From positions 62,001 to 126,000 of the forward strand of contig NZ_BBYM01000004.1 of the NCBI RefSeq assembly GCF_001570405.1: a stretch of 64,000 nucleotides of DNA, written 5' to 3'. Numbering within the stretch: position 1 is the stretch's first letter; each line of letters opens with the position of its first letter. Shown piece after piece: positions 50,481-60,229 of the stretch. Source of the stretch: Microtetraspora niveoalba (GTDB lineage Bacteria; Actinomycetota; Actinomycetes; Streptosporangiales; Streptosporangiaceae). Both the position numbers and the translations under genes were made by a program. The notes beneath the pieces were generated by a model. That model saw only the letters and a program-made list of their open reading frames with translations, ran no database searches and was not told the origin of the DNA.

Positions 50481-51463
50481 CCCCCTTCGAGTACCTGCGG
50501 GCCGGCGATCCGGGCGAGGCGGTGGCCGCCGTGGCGGGGCGTCCCGGCGCGGCCTTTCTCGGCGGCGGCACCAACCTGGTGGACCACATGAAGCTCGGCG
50601 TGGCCGGGCCGGACCTGCTGGTGGACGTGTCGCGGCTGCCGTTGGACCGGGTCGAGGAGACGGCGGGCGGCCTGCGGGTCGGCGCCGCCGTACGCAACAG
50701 CGACCTGGCCGCCCACCCGCTGGTCCGCGAGCGCTATCCGGTGCTGGCGCGGGCGCTGCTGTCGGGCGCCTCCGGCCAGCTCCGCAACGTCGCGACCACG
50801 GCGGGGAACCTGCTGCAGCGCACCCGCTGCCCCTACTTCCAGGACGTCACGACGCCGTGCAACAAGCGGGTGCCGGGGTCGGGATGCTCGGCGATCGGCG
50901 GGTACACCCGCTACCACGCCATCCTCGGGGCGTCCGAGCACTGTGTCGCGACGCACCCGTCGGACATGGCGGTGGCGATGGCGGCGCTGGACGCCGTCGT
51001 GGTCGTGCTCGGGCCGGGCGGCGAGCGCAGGCTGCCGATCGGCGAGCTGTACCGGCTGCCCGGCGACGCGCCGCAGCGGGACACGGTGCTGGAGCACGGC
51101 GACCTCATCACCGCCGTCGAGCTGCCGCACCTGCCGGCCGCGCGGCGGTCGGCGTACCGGAAGGTGCGCGACCGGGCCTCCTTCAGCTTCGCGCTGGTGT
51201 CGGTCGCGGCCGTCCTCGATCTCGACGGCGACGCGGTCCGCGACGTACGGCTGGCCCTGGGCGGCGTGGCGCACAAGCCGTGGCGGGCGGCGCGGGCGGA
51301 GGAGGCGCTGCGGGGCGGCCCGGCGACGGAGGACGCCTTCCGCCGGGCGGCGGACGCGGAGCTGGCCGGGGCGCGGCCGCTGCCGGGCAACGAGTTCAAG
51401 GTGGCGATGACACGGGGCGTCGTCGTGGCGGCGCTGCGCGACCTGGCCGAGGAGGGGCGATGA
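50477..51463 (+). CDS. paoB: aldehyde oxidoreductase FAD subunit (PaoB/YagS type)
   Basis: A 328-residue FAD subunit: [20 protein letters not shown] and [20 protein letters not shown] are the FAD motifs. Extra cysteines ([22 protein letters not shown]) match the additional 4Fe-4S cluster of the PaoB/4-hydroxybenzoyl-CoA reductase group. Start and stop overlap neighbours by four bases each. Confidence 0.92.
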   Translation: MTPFEYLRAGDPGEAVAAVAGRPGAAFLGGGTNLVDHMKLGVAGPDLLVDVSRLPLDRVEETAGGLRVGAAVRNSDLAAHPLVRERYPVLARALLSGASGQLRNVATTAGNLLQRTRCPYFQDVTTPCNKRVPGSGCSAIGGYTRYHAILGASEHCVATHPSDMAVAMAALDAVVVVLGPGGERRLPIGELYRLPGDAPQRDTVLEHGDLITAVELPHLPAARRSAYRKVRDRASFSFALVSVAAVLDLDGDAVRDVRLALGGVAHKPWRAARAEEALRGGPATEDAFRRAADAELAGARPLPGNEFKVAMTRGVVVAALRDLAEEGR

Positions 51464-53571
51464 CGGTCCGGCGAGGAGCGGTGGGCGCGCCCGCGCCCCG
51501 GGTCGAGGGCCTGGCCAAGGTGACGGGGAGCGCGGCCTACGCCTACGACCGGCCGGTGGCCGACCCGGTGTACGCCTGCCCGGTGCAGGCGACGATCGCG
51601 CGCGGCCGGGTCGTCGCGATCGACGGCGGGGCGGCGGCCGGCGTCGAGGGTGTCCTGGCGGTGGTGACCCATCGCGAGGCGGCCCGCCTGGCCGACACCG
51701 CGGACGCCGAGCTGGCGGTCCTGCAGTCCGACGCGGTCGCCTTCCGCGGGCAGTTCGTCGGGGTGGTGCTGGCCGAGACTCCGGAGGCCGCCCGGCAGGC
51801 CGCGGGCCTGGTGCGGGTGGAGTACGACGAGGAGCCGCACGACACCGAGTTGCGGGCCGACCGGGCCGGCCTGTACACGCCGGAGCAGGTGAACGGGGGG
51901 TTCGCCCCCGACACCGACGAGGGGGACGTCGACGCGGCGATGGAGGCGGCGGCGGTGACCGTGGACCGGATCTACACCACGCCGATGTTGTTCAACAACC
52001 CGATGGAGCCGCACACCAGCGTCGCCGTGTGGGGCGACGGCGGGGACGAGGGCGGGGGCGGGCCGGGCGAGGCGCGGCTGACGCTGTACGACTCGACGCA
52101 GGGCGCGCACGTGGTGCGGTCGACGCTGGCGCGGGTCTTCGGCCTGCCGCCGGAGCGGGTGCGGGTGATCTCCCCGTACGTGGGCGGCGGGTTCGGGTCC
52201 AAGGGGATGCCGCACGCGCACAACGTGCTGGCGGGGCTGGCGGCGATGGCGGTGCCGGGGCGTCCGGTGAAGCTGGCCCTGACCCGGCAGCAGATGTTCT
52301 CCCTGGCCGGCCACCGCACCCCGACGATCCAGCGGGTACGGCTGGGCGCCGGGGCGGACGGGCGGCTGACGGCGGTCGCGCACGAGGTGGTGGAGCACAC
52401 CTCGGCGCTCAAGGAGTTCGCGGAGCAGACGGCGGTCGGGGCGCGGATGATGTACGCGGCGCCGAACCGGCGGACGGCGCACCGGCTGGCCGCGCTGGAC
52501 GTGCCGGTGCCGTCGTGGATGCGGGCGCCGGGCGAGGCGCCGGGGTTCTTCGGCCTGGAGGTGGCGATGGACGAGCTCGCGCAGGCGTGCGGGCTGGATC
52601 CTGTCGAGCTGCGGGCGCGCAACGAGCCGGAGGTCGATCCGGAGTCGGGCAGGCCGTGGTCGGGCCGCCATCTGGTGCGGTGCCTGCGCGAGGGGGCGGC
52701 GCGTTTCGGGTGGGAGGAGCGTGCGGCGGTGCCCGGGACGCGCAGGGCCGGGCGTGAGCTGGTGGGGCTGGGAGTGGCCGCCTCGACCTACCCGTACTAC
52801 CGGTTCCCCGGTTCGCGGGCGGTGGTCGGCTATGACGGGTCGGGGCGTTACACGGTGCGGATCGGCGCGGCCGACATCGGCACCGGCGCGTGGACGGTGC
52901 TCACCCAGATCGCGGCCGACGCGCTGGAGTGCCCCCTGGGGGCGGTGCGGGTGGAGATCGGGGACAGCGAGCTGCCGCCGGCGACGGTCGCGGGCGGTTC
53001 CTCGGGTACGGCGAGCTGGGGGTCGGCGATCGTCGCGGCGTGCCATGCCTTCCGGGGGGCGTACGGGACGGAGCCGCCGCCGGGGGCGGAGGCGGGGGCG
53101 GACATGCCGCGCGACCCCGACGCCGAGCGGTTCGCGATGCACTCGTTCGGTGCGCAGTTCGCGGAGGTGCGGGTGGACGCGGACACCGGCGAGATCCGGG
53201 TGCCGCGGATGCTGGGGGTGTTCTCGGCGGGCCGGATCGTCAACCCACGTACGGCGCGTTCGCAGTTCATCGGGGGCATGACGATGGGGTTGTCGATGGC
53301 GCTGCACGAGCGGGGCGTGCTCGACCACCGCACCGGGCACGTGGTCAACCACGATTTCGCCGAGTATCACATCGCCACCCACGCCGACGTCGTGGACGTC
53401 GACGCCGTCTGGCTGGAGGAGGAGGACGCGCACGCCGGTCCGCTGGGGGCCAGGGGCATCGGCGAGATCGGCATCGTGGGTGCTCCGGCGGCGATCGCGA
53501 ACGCGGTGCACAACGCGACCGGGGTGCGGGTGCGGGATCTTCCGATCACGCCCGACCTGCTGCTGCGCTGA
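51460..53571 (+). CDS. paoC: aldehyde oxidoreductase molybdenum subunit (PaoC/YagR type)
   Basis: A 703-residue xanthine-oxidase-family subunit binding molybdopterin cofactor. [40 protein letters not shown] and [20 protein letters not shown] are cofactor-binding segments; the catalytic Glu is in [20 protein letters not shown]. It forms an ABC-ordered operon with the two preceding genes. The usual PaoD/XdhC cofactor-insertion chaperone is not in the window. Substrates are probably aromatic aldehydes by family analogy. Confidence 0.92.
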   Translation: MTVRRGAVGAPAPRVEGLAKVTGSAAYAYDRPVADPVYACPVQATIARGRVVAIDGGAAAGVEGVLAVVTHREAARLADTADAELAVLQSDAVAFRGQFVGVVLAETPEAARQAAGLVRVEYDEEPHDTELRADRAGLYTPEQVNGGFAPDTDEGDVDAAMEAAAVTVDRIYTTPMLFNNPMEPHTSVAVWGDGGDEGGGGPGEARLTLYDSTQGAHVVRSTLARVFGLPPERVRVISPYVGGGFGSKGMPHAHNVLAGLAAMAVPGRPVKLALTRQQMFSLAGHRTPTIQRVRLGAGADGRLTAVAHEVVEHTSALKEFAEQTAVGARMMYAAPNRRTAHRLAALDVPVPSWMRAPGEAPGFFGLEVAMDELAQACGLDPVELRARNEPEVDPESGRPWSGRHLVRCLREGAARFGWEERAAVPGTRRAGRELVGLGVAASTYPYYRFPGSRAVVGYDGSGRYTVRIGAADIGTGAWTVLTQIAADALECPLGAVRVEIGDSELPPATVAGGSSGTASWGSAIVAACHAFRGAYGTEPPPGAEAGADMPRDPDAERFAMHSFGAQFAEVRVDADTGEIRVPRMLGVFSAGRIVNPRTARSQFIGGMTMGLSMALHERGVLDHRTGHVVNHDFAEYHIATHADVVDVDAVWLEEEDAHAGPLGARGIGEIGIVGAPAAIANAVHNATGVRVRDLPITPDLLLR

Positions 53572-53628
53572 CCCGTTCCGGCCGGTGGCTGGGGTCCGTA
53601 ATTCGATGGCGTTTCCGGCGGGCGCGGC

Positions 53629-54627
53629 TCAGGGCTCCTTCGTGTCCGGCGCGGGTGAGGTCGTCGTACCGGCCGCCAGCAGCTTCTCCGCCAGGGCGCG
53701 ACAGCGACTGCTGAGCTCCGGAGGGTCGAGGACCTCGAAGTCGTGCCCCAGCAGGAGCACGTGCATGATCATGGAGTCGAGGCTGCCGGCGCCGCTGAGC
53801 ACCTCGCAGAGCTCGCTCCCCCGCGGTCGTACGACGGCCGCCGACGCCGGAATCTGCGCGCGGACCGTGTCGGCCGGCGCGTGCACGAGGAAGCGCGCCC
53901 GGTGCGGGTAGACCCGGCTCGCCACGGACTCCTGCACGTACGTCGCCGCGTCGGGCGCCGGGCGCGGGCGGAAGCGCCAGGTCCGTGCGGACACGTCGGT
54001 CATGCGGTCGAGGCGGAAGTTGCGCCAGTCGTCGCGGTCGAGGTCGTAGGCGAGGAGGTACCAGCGCCGGTCGGAGGCGACCAGGCGGTAGGGCTCGACC
54101 CGCCGCCGTCGCACCTCGCTCCCGGACGGGTAGTCGAAGCCGGCCTCGACCTCGTCGCGGCACGCTCTGGCCAGTGTCATGAGCACCTCGGGATCGACCG
54201 GCGTACGGCCTCCGCCGAAGGACTCCACCGAGCCGGAGAGCGCGCGCACCTCGTGCCGCAGCCGGGCGGGCAGCACCCGGTCGAGCTTGGTCAGCGCCCG
54301 GAGCGCGGCGTCGCCGGCGCTGGCGACCGCGCCGCCCGCGCCGGCGAGCAGCGAGACCGCGGTGGCGATCGCCTCCTCGTCGTCGAGAAGCAGCGGCGGC
54401 AGGTCCTTCCCCGGGCCGAGCTCGTAGCCGCCGCCGACCCCCTGGACGGCACGCACCGGATAGCCGAGCGCGCGCAGCCGCTCGACGTCGCGCCGTACCG
54501 TGCGCGGCGTGACCCCGAGCCGGTCGGCGAGCTCGGGGCCGGTCCAGAGGTGGCGCTGCTGCAGCAGCCCGAGCAGGGTGAGTACCCGCTCCGTCGTCCC
54601 CAGGTCGTCCCCGCGTGCCAGGTCCAT
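53629..54627 (-). CDS. WYL-domain (YafY-type) transcriptional regulator
   Basis: A 332-residue regulator: HTH_11 domain RVLTLLGLLQQRHLWTGPEL then LGVTPRTVRRDVERLRALGY, the middle WYL domain with RRWYLLAYDLDRDDWRNFRL, and a C-terminal WCX-type region. ATG 54625-54627. A palindrome lies 18 bases upstream, shared with the RidA gene. The convergent molybdo-enzyme operon is unlikely to be directly controlled from this promoter. Confidence 0.88.
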   Translation of the reverse strand: MDLARGDDLGTTERVLTLLGLLQQRHLWTGPELADRLGVTPRTVRRDVERLRALGYPVRAVQGVGGGYELGPGKDLPPLLLDDEEAIATAVSLLAGAGGAVASAGDAALRALTKLDRVLPARLRHEVRALSGSVESFGGGRTPVDPEVLMTLARACRDEVEAGFDYPSGSEVRRRRVEPYRLVASDRRWYLLAYDLDRDDWRNFRLDRMTDVSARTWRFRPRPAPDAATYVQESVASRVYPHRARFLVHAPADTVRAQIPASAAVVRPRGSELCEVLSGAGSLDSMIMHVLLLGHDFEVLDPPELSSRCRALAEKLLAAGTTTSPAPDTKEP

Positions 54628-54644
54628 GCCGCCAGCCTGCCAGA

Positions 54645-54667
54645 TAGCGGACCGATCCTGTCCGCTA
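54645..54667. promoter_or_regulatory. operator of the WYL regulator
   Basis: TAGCGGAC-N7-GTCCGCTA is a perfect inverted repeat 18 bases before the WYL regulator start and 93 bases before ridA. Such sites are usual for YafY-like regulators controlling a divergent gene. Confidence 0.7.
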
Positions 54668-54759
54668 GGGGTATCAGTATGGCCGCCGTGGGCGCAGCCG
54701 AACTCGACTGGAACCGGGCGCTGCGCGACATGAAGCCCGGCACCTCTGAAGGAGAACTC

Positions 54760-55152
54760 ATGACCGCGAAGACGATCCACCTCGACCCTGAAGAACTTCA
54801 CCGCAACCCTGCCTTCACGCAGGGGGTGATCGCACCGGCCGGCCCGACGCTCTATGTCGGTGGCCAGCTCGGCACCGACGGCAGCGGAAAGCTGCTCGAC
54901 GGCATCGAGGCGCAGACCGCTCAGGCGATGCGAAACGTGCTGACTGTGCTCGCCGCCGGGGGCACCGGTCCCGAGCACGTCGCCAAACTCACCATCTATC
55001 TCGTCAGCGGGGTCGACGCTCAGGTGGGATACGCGGCGGCGCGATCGGTTTGGGGCGATCACCGCACCGCCATCACGGTCGTTTCCACCGCTGGGCACGC
55101 TCGCCCGGGCGTGCTCGTGGAGATCGACGCGGTGGCGATCATCCCCGAATAG
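54760..55152 (+). CDS. RidA/YjgF family protein
   Basis: A 130-residue protein of the RidA family (reactive imine/enamine deaminases): LYVGGQLGTDGSGKLLDGIE, then AQTAQAMRNVLTVLAAGG and HARPGVLVEIDAVAIIPE. The substrate-binding Arg expected before PG is present (ARPG). AAGGAG lies seven bases before the ATG. Probably regulated by the divergent WYL protein. Confidence 0.88.
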   Translation: MTAKTIHLDPEELHRNPAFTQGVIAPAGPTLYVGGQLGTDGSGKLLDGIEAQTAQAMRNVLTVLAAGGTGPEHVAKLTIYLVSGVDAQVGYAAARSVWGDHRTAITVVSTAGHARPGVLVEIDAVAIIPE

Positions 55153-55339
55153 GACCCGAACAGGACGAGCCCACGGCCCGACGCCGCGGTTCGTCATTCG
55201 CCGCCATGGCCGATGGCACGCCGCGGAGGCCCGGTCGGTCACGCTCCGCGGCGCTCGGTCCGGAACGCGCCCAGGTCCTCACGGCCGTCGAATCCGGCGC
55301 GGTTCCGGGGCCGACGGCCGCCCGGCCCATCGAAGTCCT

Positions 55340-55377
55340 GTAGACACTGTCTACGAAGGCTGGTAGACAATGTCTAT
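55340..55377. promoter_or_regulatory. two TetR operator copies over the tetR start
   Basis: GTAGACACTGTCTAC (55340-55354) is a perfect palindrome around three bases; GTAGACAATGTCTAT (55363-55377) is a near copy that covers the start codon of the following TetR gene. The 23-base spacing suggests cooperative autorepression. Confidence 0.8.
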
Positions 55378-56005
55378 GCAGTCAGAGGGTTCGCTTCGAG
55401 AGCGGCTGGTCGATGCCGGCGTGGAGCTCGTGTTGTCCGAGGGCGTCTCGTCGCTGGGTCTAAGGGAGATCGCGCGCCGGGCGGGAGTGTCGCACGGGGC
55501 CCCGCGCCGGTACTTCCCCACGCATCAGGCGTTGTTGTCGGCGATCGCCGGTCGTGGGTTCGCCGATCTCGCTCAGCGGTTCGCGGACGCGGTCGACGAG
55601 GCGACGTCGCCACGAGCGCAGTTGCGGGCGCTGGCCTGCGCGTACGTGCGGTTCGCTCAGGAGCGTCCCGGCATGTTCGAGTTGATGTTCCGGCACGACC
55701 TGCTGCGCGGACAGGCGCGCGCGGCGGGCGAACCGCGGCTGCGGGACGCGACCCTGCCCCTGTTCGGCCGGATCGTCGAGCTCATCCGTCGTCGGCGGGA
55801 GCAGGAGGGCGGCGGCCGGCGCGATGTCCCGGCGGAGGAGACGGCCGTCGCGCTGTGGGCGAACGTGCACGGCCTGGCCCAGCTGTGGGGCTGGGGAAGC
55901 ATCGGGCTGGCGCTGGGCGAGGACGACTCGCCGCAGGACGGCGACCGGCTCGACCGGCTCGTCACCGCCCTCCTGGATGCCCACCTGGGCGAGGCGGACG
56001 CGTGA
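55370..56005 (+). CDS. TetR-family repressor
   Basis: A 211-residue regulator: LVDAGVELVLSEGVSSLGLR then REIARRAGVSHGAPRRYFPT, with a TetR_C_33-like domain. The start is ATG at 55370 or 55376; no ribosome site is visible and the operator covers the start, so it may be leaderless. Co-translated with the following MFS gene (GTGA overlap). Confidence 0.88.
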   Translation: MSMQSEGSLRERLVDAGVELVLSEGVSSLGLREIARRAGVSHGAPRRYFPTHQALLSAIAGRGFADLAQRFADAVDEATSPRAQLRALACAYVRFAQERPGMFELMFRHDLLRGQARAAGEPRLRDATLPLFGRIVELIRRRREQEGGGRRDVPAEETAVALWANVHGLAQLWGWGSIGLALGEDDSPQDGDRLDRLVTALLDAHLGEADA

Positions 56006-57405
56006 GCGGTACGGCACGGAGAGGCTGGGCCCTCGTCGTCAGCGCCGGGGGCGCGATGCTGGTCGCTCTGGACGGCACGGTGCTGATCCTGGCCCAGCCG
56101 AGCCTGCGGCGTGAGCTCGGCGCGAGCGTCTCGCAGACGCAGTGGGCGAATACCGGCTATCTGCTCGCGGTGGCCGCGCTGCTGGTCGTCGCCGGGCGCC
56201 TCGGCGACCGGTACGGCCATCGGCGGCTGCTGCTGTGCGGTCTGCTCGGCTTCGCGGGCGCCTCGGCCGGGATCGCGCTCGCGCCCGGCATCGGCGGTGT
56301 GATCGCCCTGCGCGCGGTCCAGGGCGTGTCCGGCGCTCTCCTGCAACCGGCGACGCTGGCGTTGCTGCGGCTGACCTACCCGGCGGACCGGCTCGGCACG
56401 GCGGTCGCGATCCGCACCAGTGCCATCGGAGTGGCCGGTGCGGCCGGGCCGGTTCTCGGTGGCGTCCTGGTGACGCATCTGGGGTGGCGCAGCGTGTTCG
56501 CGATCAACGTGCCCGTCGCGCTGGCGATCGCCGCGGTCGCTGTCGTGATGCGGACACCCGTGCCCGCGCACCGTGAATCGCAGCGGTTCGACGTCACGGG
56601 GACGGTGCTGCTCGCGGGCGTCCTCGCGGTGTGCGTGTACACCCTGGTCGGCGTCCCGGCGCACGGCTGGACCGGCGCGCCGACGCTGGCAGGATTCGCC
56701 TGCACCGCGGGCGGGGCGGCGATCCTGATCGCCTGGGAACGCCGAGCCGCCCATCCGATCGTGCCGCCCGCAGTGGCGCGATCGGCTCCGGTGACGGCCG
56801 CCATGGCGGTTCTCCTGCTGACCACCGGCGGCATGTTCGGCGCCCTGTTCGTCGCCACCTTCCTGCTCCAGGACATGCTGAAACTGGACTCGCTCGCCGC
56901 GGGCCTGCGGGTCCTCCCCCTGACCGTGCTCATGGTCCTCGGCGCGCCGATGGCGAGCGCGGCGCTGCGCCGGTGCGGGCCGCGCCGCACCTCCATCGCC
57001 GGCTCGGTACTGGTGGCGCTCGGCATCCTGGGCATGACCTGCCTCACCTCGGCCGATCCATGGGTGGCGACCGTCGCGGCCTTCGCCTCGCTCGGCCTCG
57101 GCTTCGCCGCCGTGATGGTCACGGCCACCGGCACCGTCGTCGGTGACGCGCCGGCCGGTTACGCGGGAATCGTCGGCGGACTCAAGCAGACCGCCGTGAA
57201 CATCGGCCCCACCCTCGGCATCGCGGTCGCCGCCGGCATGATGACGATCTCCCCGTCCGCCGAGGCGGCCGAACCCGCGCTGCTGGTCCTGGCCGCGGTC
57301 GCCGCGCTGGGAATACTCCCGGCTCTGCTGCTGCCCGCACAGCCGACCATCGCGCGGCATCCCGAGCGGACGGCGGCGATGCCCCTCGGCAGGGCCGGCG
57401 AGTGA
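56002..57405 (+). CDS. MFS multidrug transporter (DHA2, 14-helix type)
   Basis: A 467-residue EmrB/QacA-like antiporter: MLVALDGTVLILAQPSLRRE (motif D1), AGRLGDRYGHRRLLLCGLLG (motif A) and GAAGPVLGGVLVTHLGWRSV (motif C). GTG start overlaps tetR by four bases. The pair forms a self-regulated efflux operon. Confidence 0.9.
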   Translation: MSGTARRGWALVVSAGGAMLVALDGTVLILAQPSLRRELGASVSQTQWANTGYLLAVAALLVVAGRLGDRYGHRRLLLCGLLGFAGASAGIALAPGIGGVIALRAVQGVSGALLQPATLALLRLTYPADRLGTAVAIRTSAIGVAGAAGPVLGGVLVTHLGWRSVFAINVPVALAIAAVAVVMRTPVPAHRESQRFDVTGTVLLAGVLAVCVYTLVGVPAHGWTGAPTLAGFACTAGGAAILIAWERRAAHPIVPPAVARSAPVTAAMAVLLLTTGGMFGALFVATFLLQDMLKLDSLAAGLRVLPLTVLMVLGAPMASAALRRCGPRRTSIAGSVLVALGILGMTCLTSADPWVATVAAFASLGLGFAAVMVTATGTVVGDAPAGYAGIVGGLKQTAVNIGPTLGIAVAAGMMTISPSAEAAEPALLVLAAVAALGILPALLLPAQPTIARHPERTAAMPLGRAGE

Positions 57406-57473
57406 CCGCGCATCGGCCGGCCGTTCGACCGTGCCCGGATGGTTCTTCGGGCGCACGGTCCCTTCGGCGGCCC

Positions 57474-57914
57474 TCAGCTGAGCTGTTCCGCCAGCCCGAC
57501 GATGATGCCCTCGGGGCCGCGGACGTAGCAGAGCCGATAGATGTCCTCGTACTGCGCCAGCTCGCCGACGAGTTCTGCGCCGTGGGTGCGCAGGCGGGCA
57601 ACGACGTCCTCGATGTCGTCGACGGCGAACATGATGCGACGGATGCCCAGCGTGTTCGCCGGTGCGTCCTTCGGCTCGGCGCCGATCGCCTTCGGCGTGT
57701 GGAACTTCGCCAGCTCGATTCGGCCGTGGCCGTCCGGGGTCCGCAGCATCGCGACGTCCTGTCGGACGTCGTCGATCCCGATGACGCGCTCCACCCAATG
57801 TCCCTCGATCGGCGCCTTACCCTCCAGTTCCATGCCGAGTTCGACGAAGAACGAAATGACAGCGTCAAGGTCGTCGACAACGATGAGGACGTTGTCCATC
57901 CGCTGGATCGTCAT
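57474..57914 (-). CDS. VOC-family (glyoxalase/dioxygenase fold) protein
   Basis: A 146-residue protein with two beta-alpha-beta-beta-beta modules: MDNVLIVVDDLDAVISFFVE and RRIMFAVDDIEDVVARLRTH. The metal ligands are not the standard set, so activity is open. It is convergent with the MFS gene. Confidence 0.88.
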   Translation of the reverse strand: MTIQRMDNVLIVVDDLDAVISFFVELGMELEGKAPIEGHWVERVIGIDDVRQDVAMLRTPDGHGRIELAKFHTPKAIGAEPKDAPANTLGIRRIMFAVDDIEDVVARLRTHGAELVGELAQYEDIYRLCYVRGPEGIIVGLAEQLS

Positions 57915-58071
57915 GCTGGGTCTCCTTGGTGTGGTCGCGCGACCGTGGCCGTATCCGCCCCTGAGACGGAGCTGCCGGGCCGTTCTCGACATCCTCCGCG
58001 ACATCCAACGGAAGCGCACCGGCGCGGGATGCCGAGCGGCATTCCGCGCCGCCGCTTCCCGCCCGGACGGG

Positions 58072-58707
58072 TTACCTGGGCGGGAAGACGTTGTTCCTGA
58101 AGTAAGCCCCGTCGGCCCCCACCATGTTGCCGGCCGGGTTGTAGTCGCAGACGATGTACGTCTTCGTTCTGCCGGAATCCGTGCGCGTCGCCCGCCCGCA
58201 GCCCAACTGGGTTGAGGACTTCCACACCACCTGGGTGAAGAAGCCCGTGACGCTGGAGAACCCGGGGTTGTCGAAGTCGTAGTCCTTGATCGTGTCGTAC
58301 CAGGCCTTCACGGCGTCGGCGCAGGGGGCCGCCTTGCCGGTGGTGAGGTGCAGGTTCTCGCCGTAGTGACTGTCCGGGTGGTGGCCGAAGTGCCCCGTGG
58401 CGGCCATCCGTGTAGCCCACTGCCGGGCCCGATCGACGAGCGCCGGTGAGGTCTGCATCGCGGGTACGCCGTGCCGCGCCCGATAGGCGTTGTGCGTCTT
58501 GAGGCAGTCCTGCTGGAAGGCGTCATCCGCGAGGAGCCGCGAGGGAGCGCGCACCTCCGCCGATTCGGCCGGCCCCGCTAGGGCGATGAGCGCGGGCACG
58601 GCCAGCAGGATCCCGGCCGCCGCCCTGACACCCGCGACGCCTCTTCCGGTACGGCGGACGGGGTCGTCAGCGGGACGGTTGGCTTGGGTGGTGGTGACGG
58701 TCCGCAT
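58072..58707 (-). CDS. secreted CAP-domain (SCP/PR-1) protein
   Basis: A 211-residue exported protein. A signal peptide (GILLAVPALIALAGPAESAE) precedes a CAP domain: CLKTHNAYRARHGVPAMQTS, GHFGHHPDSHYGENLHLTTG, FTQVVWKSSTQLGCGRA and YIVCDYNPAGNMVG. The CAP cavity His and Glu residues are retained. Unlike most bacterial CAP proteins it is close to the eukaryotic PR-1 layout. Confidence 0.9.
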   Translation of the reverse strand: MRTVTTTQANRPADDPVRRTGRGVAGVRAAAGILLAVPALIALAGPAESAEVRAPSRLLADDAFQQDCLKTHNAYRARHGVPAMQTSPALVDRARQWATRMAATGHFGHHPDSHYGENLHLTTGKAAPCADAVKAWYDTIKDYDFDNPGFSSVTGFFTQVVWKSSTQLGCGRATRTDSGRTKTYIVCDYNPAGNMVGADGAYFRNNVFPPR

Positions 58708-60086
58708 GCCTCTCCCCTGTGTGGCGTCGCGCTGCCGACCACGAGGATATGAACACGATCCGCAGTCGAACGGCTGCTTTCGATGCCGACCTTGGTGTTC
58801 CAGCGGGACGCGGCGCGTTGACACGCCGGAGCCGGCCGTCGACCCTCGCCGTCAGAACCCCTTCGGCGGGGTCGCGGTTCAGTGCCGGAGCTCACTTCCG
58901 TGCCCGCCGGACTGACGAGGCGGGAGCGCCCGGGAGGTCGCCGGCAGGTGGCGGCCAGGGCGAGTGCGGCGAGCAGCGCGACGAGCGCGCACACGCCCCA
59001 CCAGCCGGCGAGGCTCCAGAGGCGTACCCCGAGCCAGGAACCCGCGCTGCCGCCCAGGTACGCGCAGGTCATGTAGGCGGTGTTGAGCCTGCTGCGGGCA
59101 TCGGGACGCAGGGCGTAGACGCGGGCCTGGTTGGCCACCATGCCGGACTGCATCGCGACGTCGAGGAGCAGGGTGCCGAGGGTCAGGGCGGCCAGGCCCA
59201 GCGGGCCGCCCCGGGAGCCGGCGGTGAGGATCGCGGCCGAGACGAGGACGCCGAGCATGCAGACGAGGTTCACCGGATCGGGCCCGTGCCGGTCCACCAG
59301 ACGGCCGGCGAACGGGGTGCAGAGCATCGTCGCCGCGCCGACCAGGGCGAGCATTCCCACCGCCTGGGCGCCCAGCCCGTAGGCCGGGCCGGCGAGCAGG
59401 AGCGCCAGGCAGGTCCAGACCGCGGAGAACCCGGCGAAGACGGTCGCCTGGTAGAGGCACGAGCGGCGCAGTTCCGGCTCGGTGCGCAGCAGGCGCAGCG
59501 ACTCGGCCAGCAGCGCCGCGTACGGCCGGCGGGCGGACGGCGTCGTGGCGGGCACCGTGAACGCCAGGACGGTGGCGAGGATCAGGGCCAGGGCCGCGGC
59601 GATCAGGTAGGGGGCGCGCCAGCCCAGCCATTCGCCGAGTGTGCCGCTGAAGGTGCGGGCCAGCAGCATGCCGCCGGTCGATCCGCTCAGCAGGGTGCCG
59701 ATCACCGCTCCTCGGCGGTCCGGGGCCACGAGACCGGCCGCCAGGGGGCCGACGATCTGCGCGCCCACGGTGGTCAGGCCGACGAGGGCGCTGGCGGCGA
59801 TCAGGGGCGGCAGAGCCGGTGCACAGCCCGCCGCGAGCAGTGCCATGCCGCTGAGCGCGAGGAGGGGGACGAGGAGCGAGCGGTGCGGAATCCGGTCGCC
59901 GAGCGGCACCAGCAGGACCATGCCGGCCGTGTAGCCGACCTGTGTGGCGGTCACCACCACGGCGGCCGCATCGGGCGACACATGCAGTCCGGCGGCGACC
60001 AGCGGCCCGATGGCCTGCGGGAAGTAGATGTTGCCCACCGCCACGGCGCAGGTGACGGCCAGGATCAGGACCATGTGGCGGCTCAT
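58578..60086 (-). CDS. MFS transporter with an anomalous C-terminal extension
   Basis: A 12-helix transporter (helices in residues 1-390) of the YnfM/arabinose-efflux type: YFPQAIGPLVAAGLHVSPDA, VPLGDRIPHRSLLVPLLALS. After CRRPPGRSRLVSPAGTEVSS (about residue 400) the frame continues ~100 residues of Pro/Arg-rich sequence and overlaps the CAP gene's start by 130 bases. The true stop has probably been lost by mutation or a small indel near 58880. It is divergent from an ArsR regulator. Confidence 0.82.
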   Translation of the reverse strand: MSRHMVLILAVTCAVAVGNIYFPQAIGPLVAAGLHVSPDAAAVVVTATQVGYTAGMVLLVPLGDRIPHRSLLVPLLALSGMALLAAGCAPALPPLIAASALVGLTTVGAQIVGPLAAGLVAPDRRGAVIGTLLSGSTGGMLLARTFSGTLGEWLGWRAPYLIAAALALILATVLAFTVPATTPSARRPYAALLAESLRLLRTEPELRRSCLYQATVFAGFSAVWTCLALLLAGPAYGLGAQAVGMLALVGAATMLCTPFAGRLVDRHGPDPVNLVCMLGVLVSAAILTAGSRGGPLGLAALTLGTLLLDVAMQSGMVANQARVYALRPDARSRLNTAYMTCAYLGGSAGSWLGVRLWSLAGWWGVCALVALLAALALAATCRRPPGRSRLVSPAGTEVSSGTEPRPRRRGSDGEGRRPAPACQRAASRWNTKVGIESSRSTADRVHILVVGSATPHRGEACGPSPPPKPTVPLTTPSAVPEEASRVSGRRPGSCWPCPRSSP

Positions 60087-60229
60087 CCTTCAGTCCACCG
60101 GCCCGTACGCGGCATGGACGATCGCGGCGCCGGTGACGACCGCCGTGCGCTGCGCATGAGTGGTGTGTGTCATGGGCGGAAGTCCACGGCATCGACGTCG
60201 CGGCGCCAATCGATGTAGCGTATGGCTTA

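Noticed and set aside
50425-53571. A 1048-residue plus-strand frame
   Set aside because: Its first ~345 codons overlap paoB in another frame; the molybdenum subunit begins at 51460.
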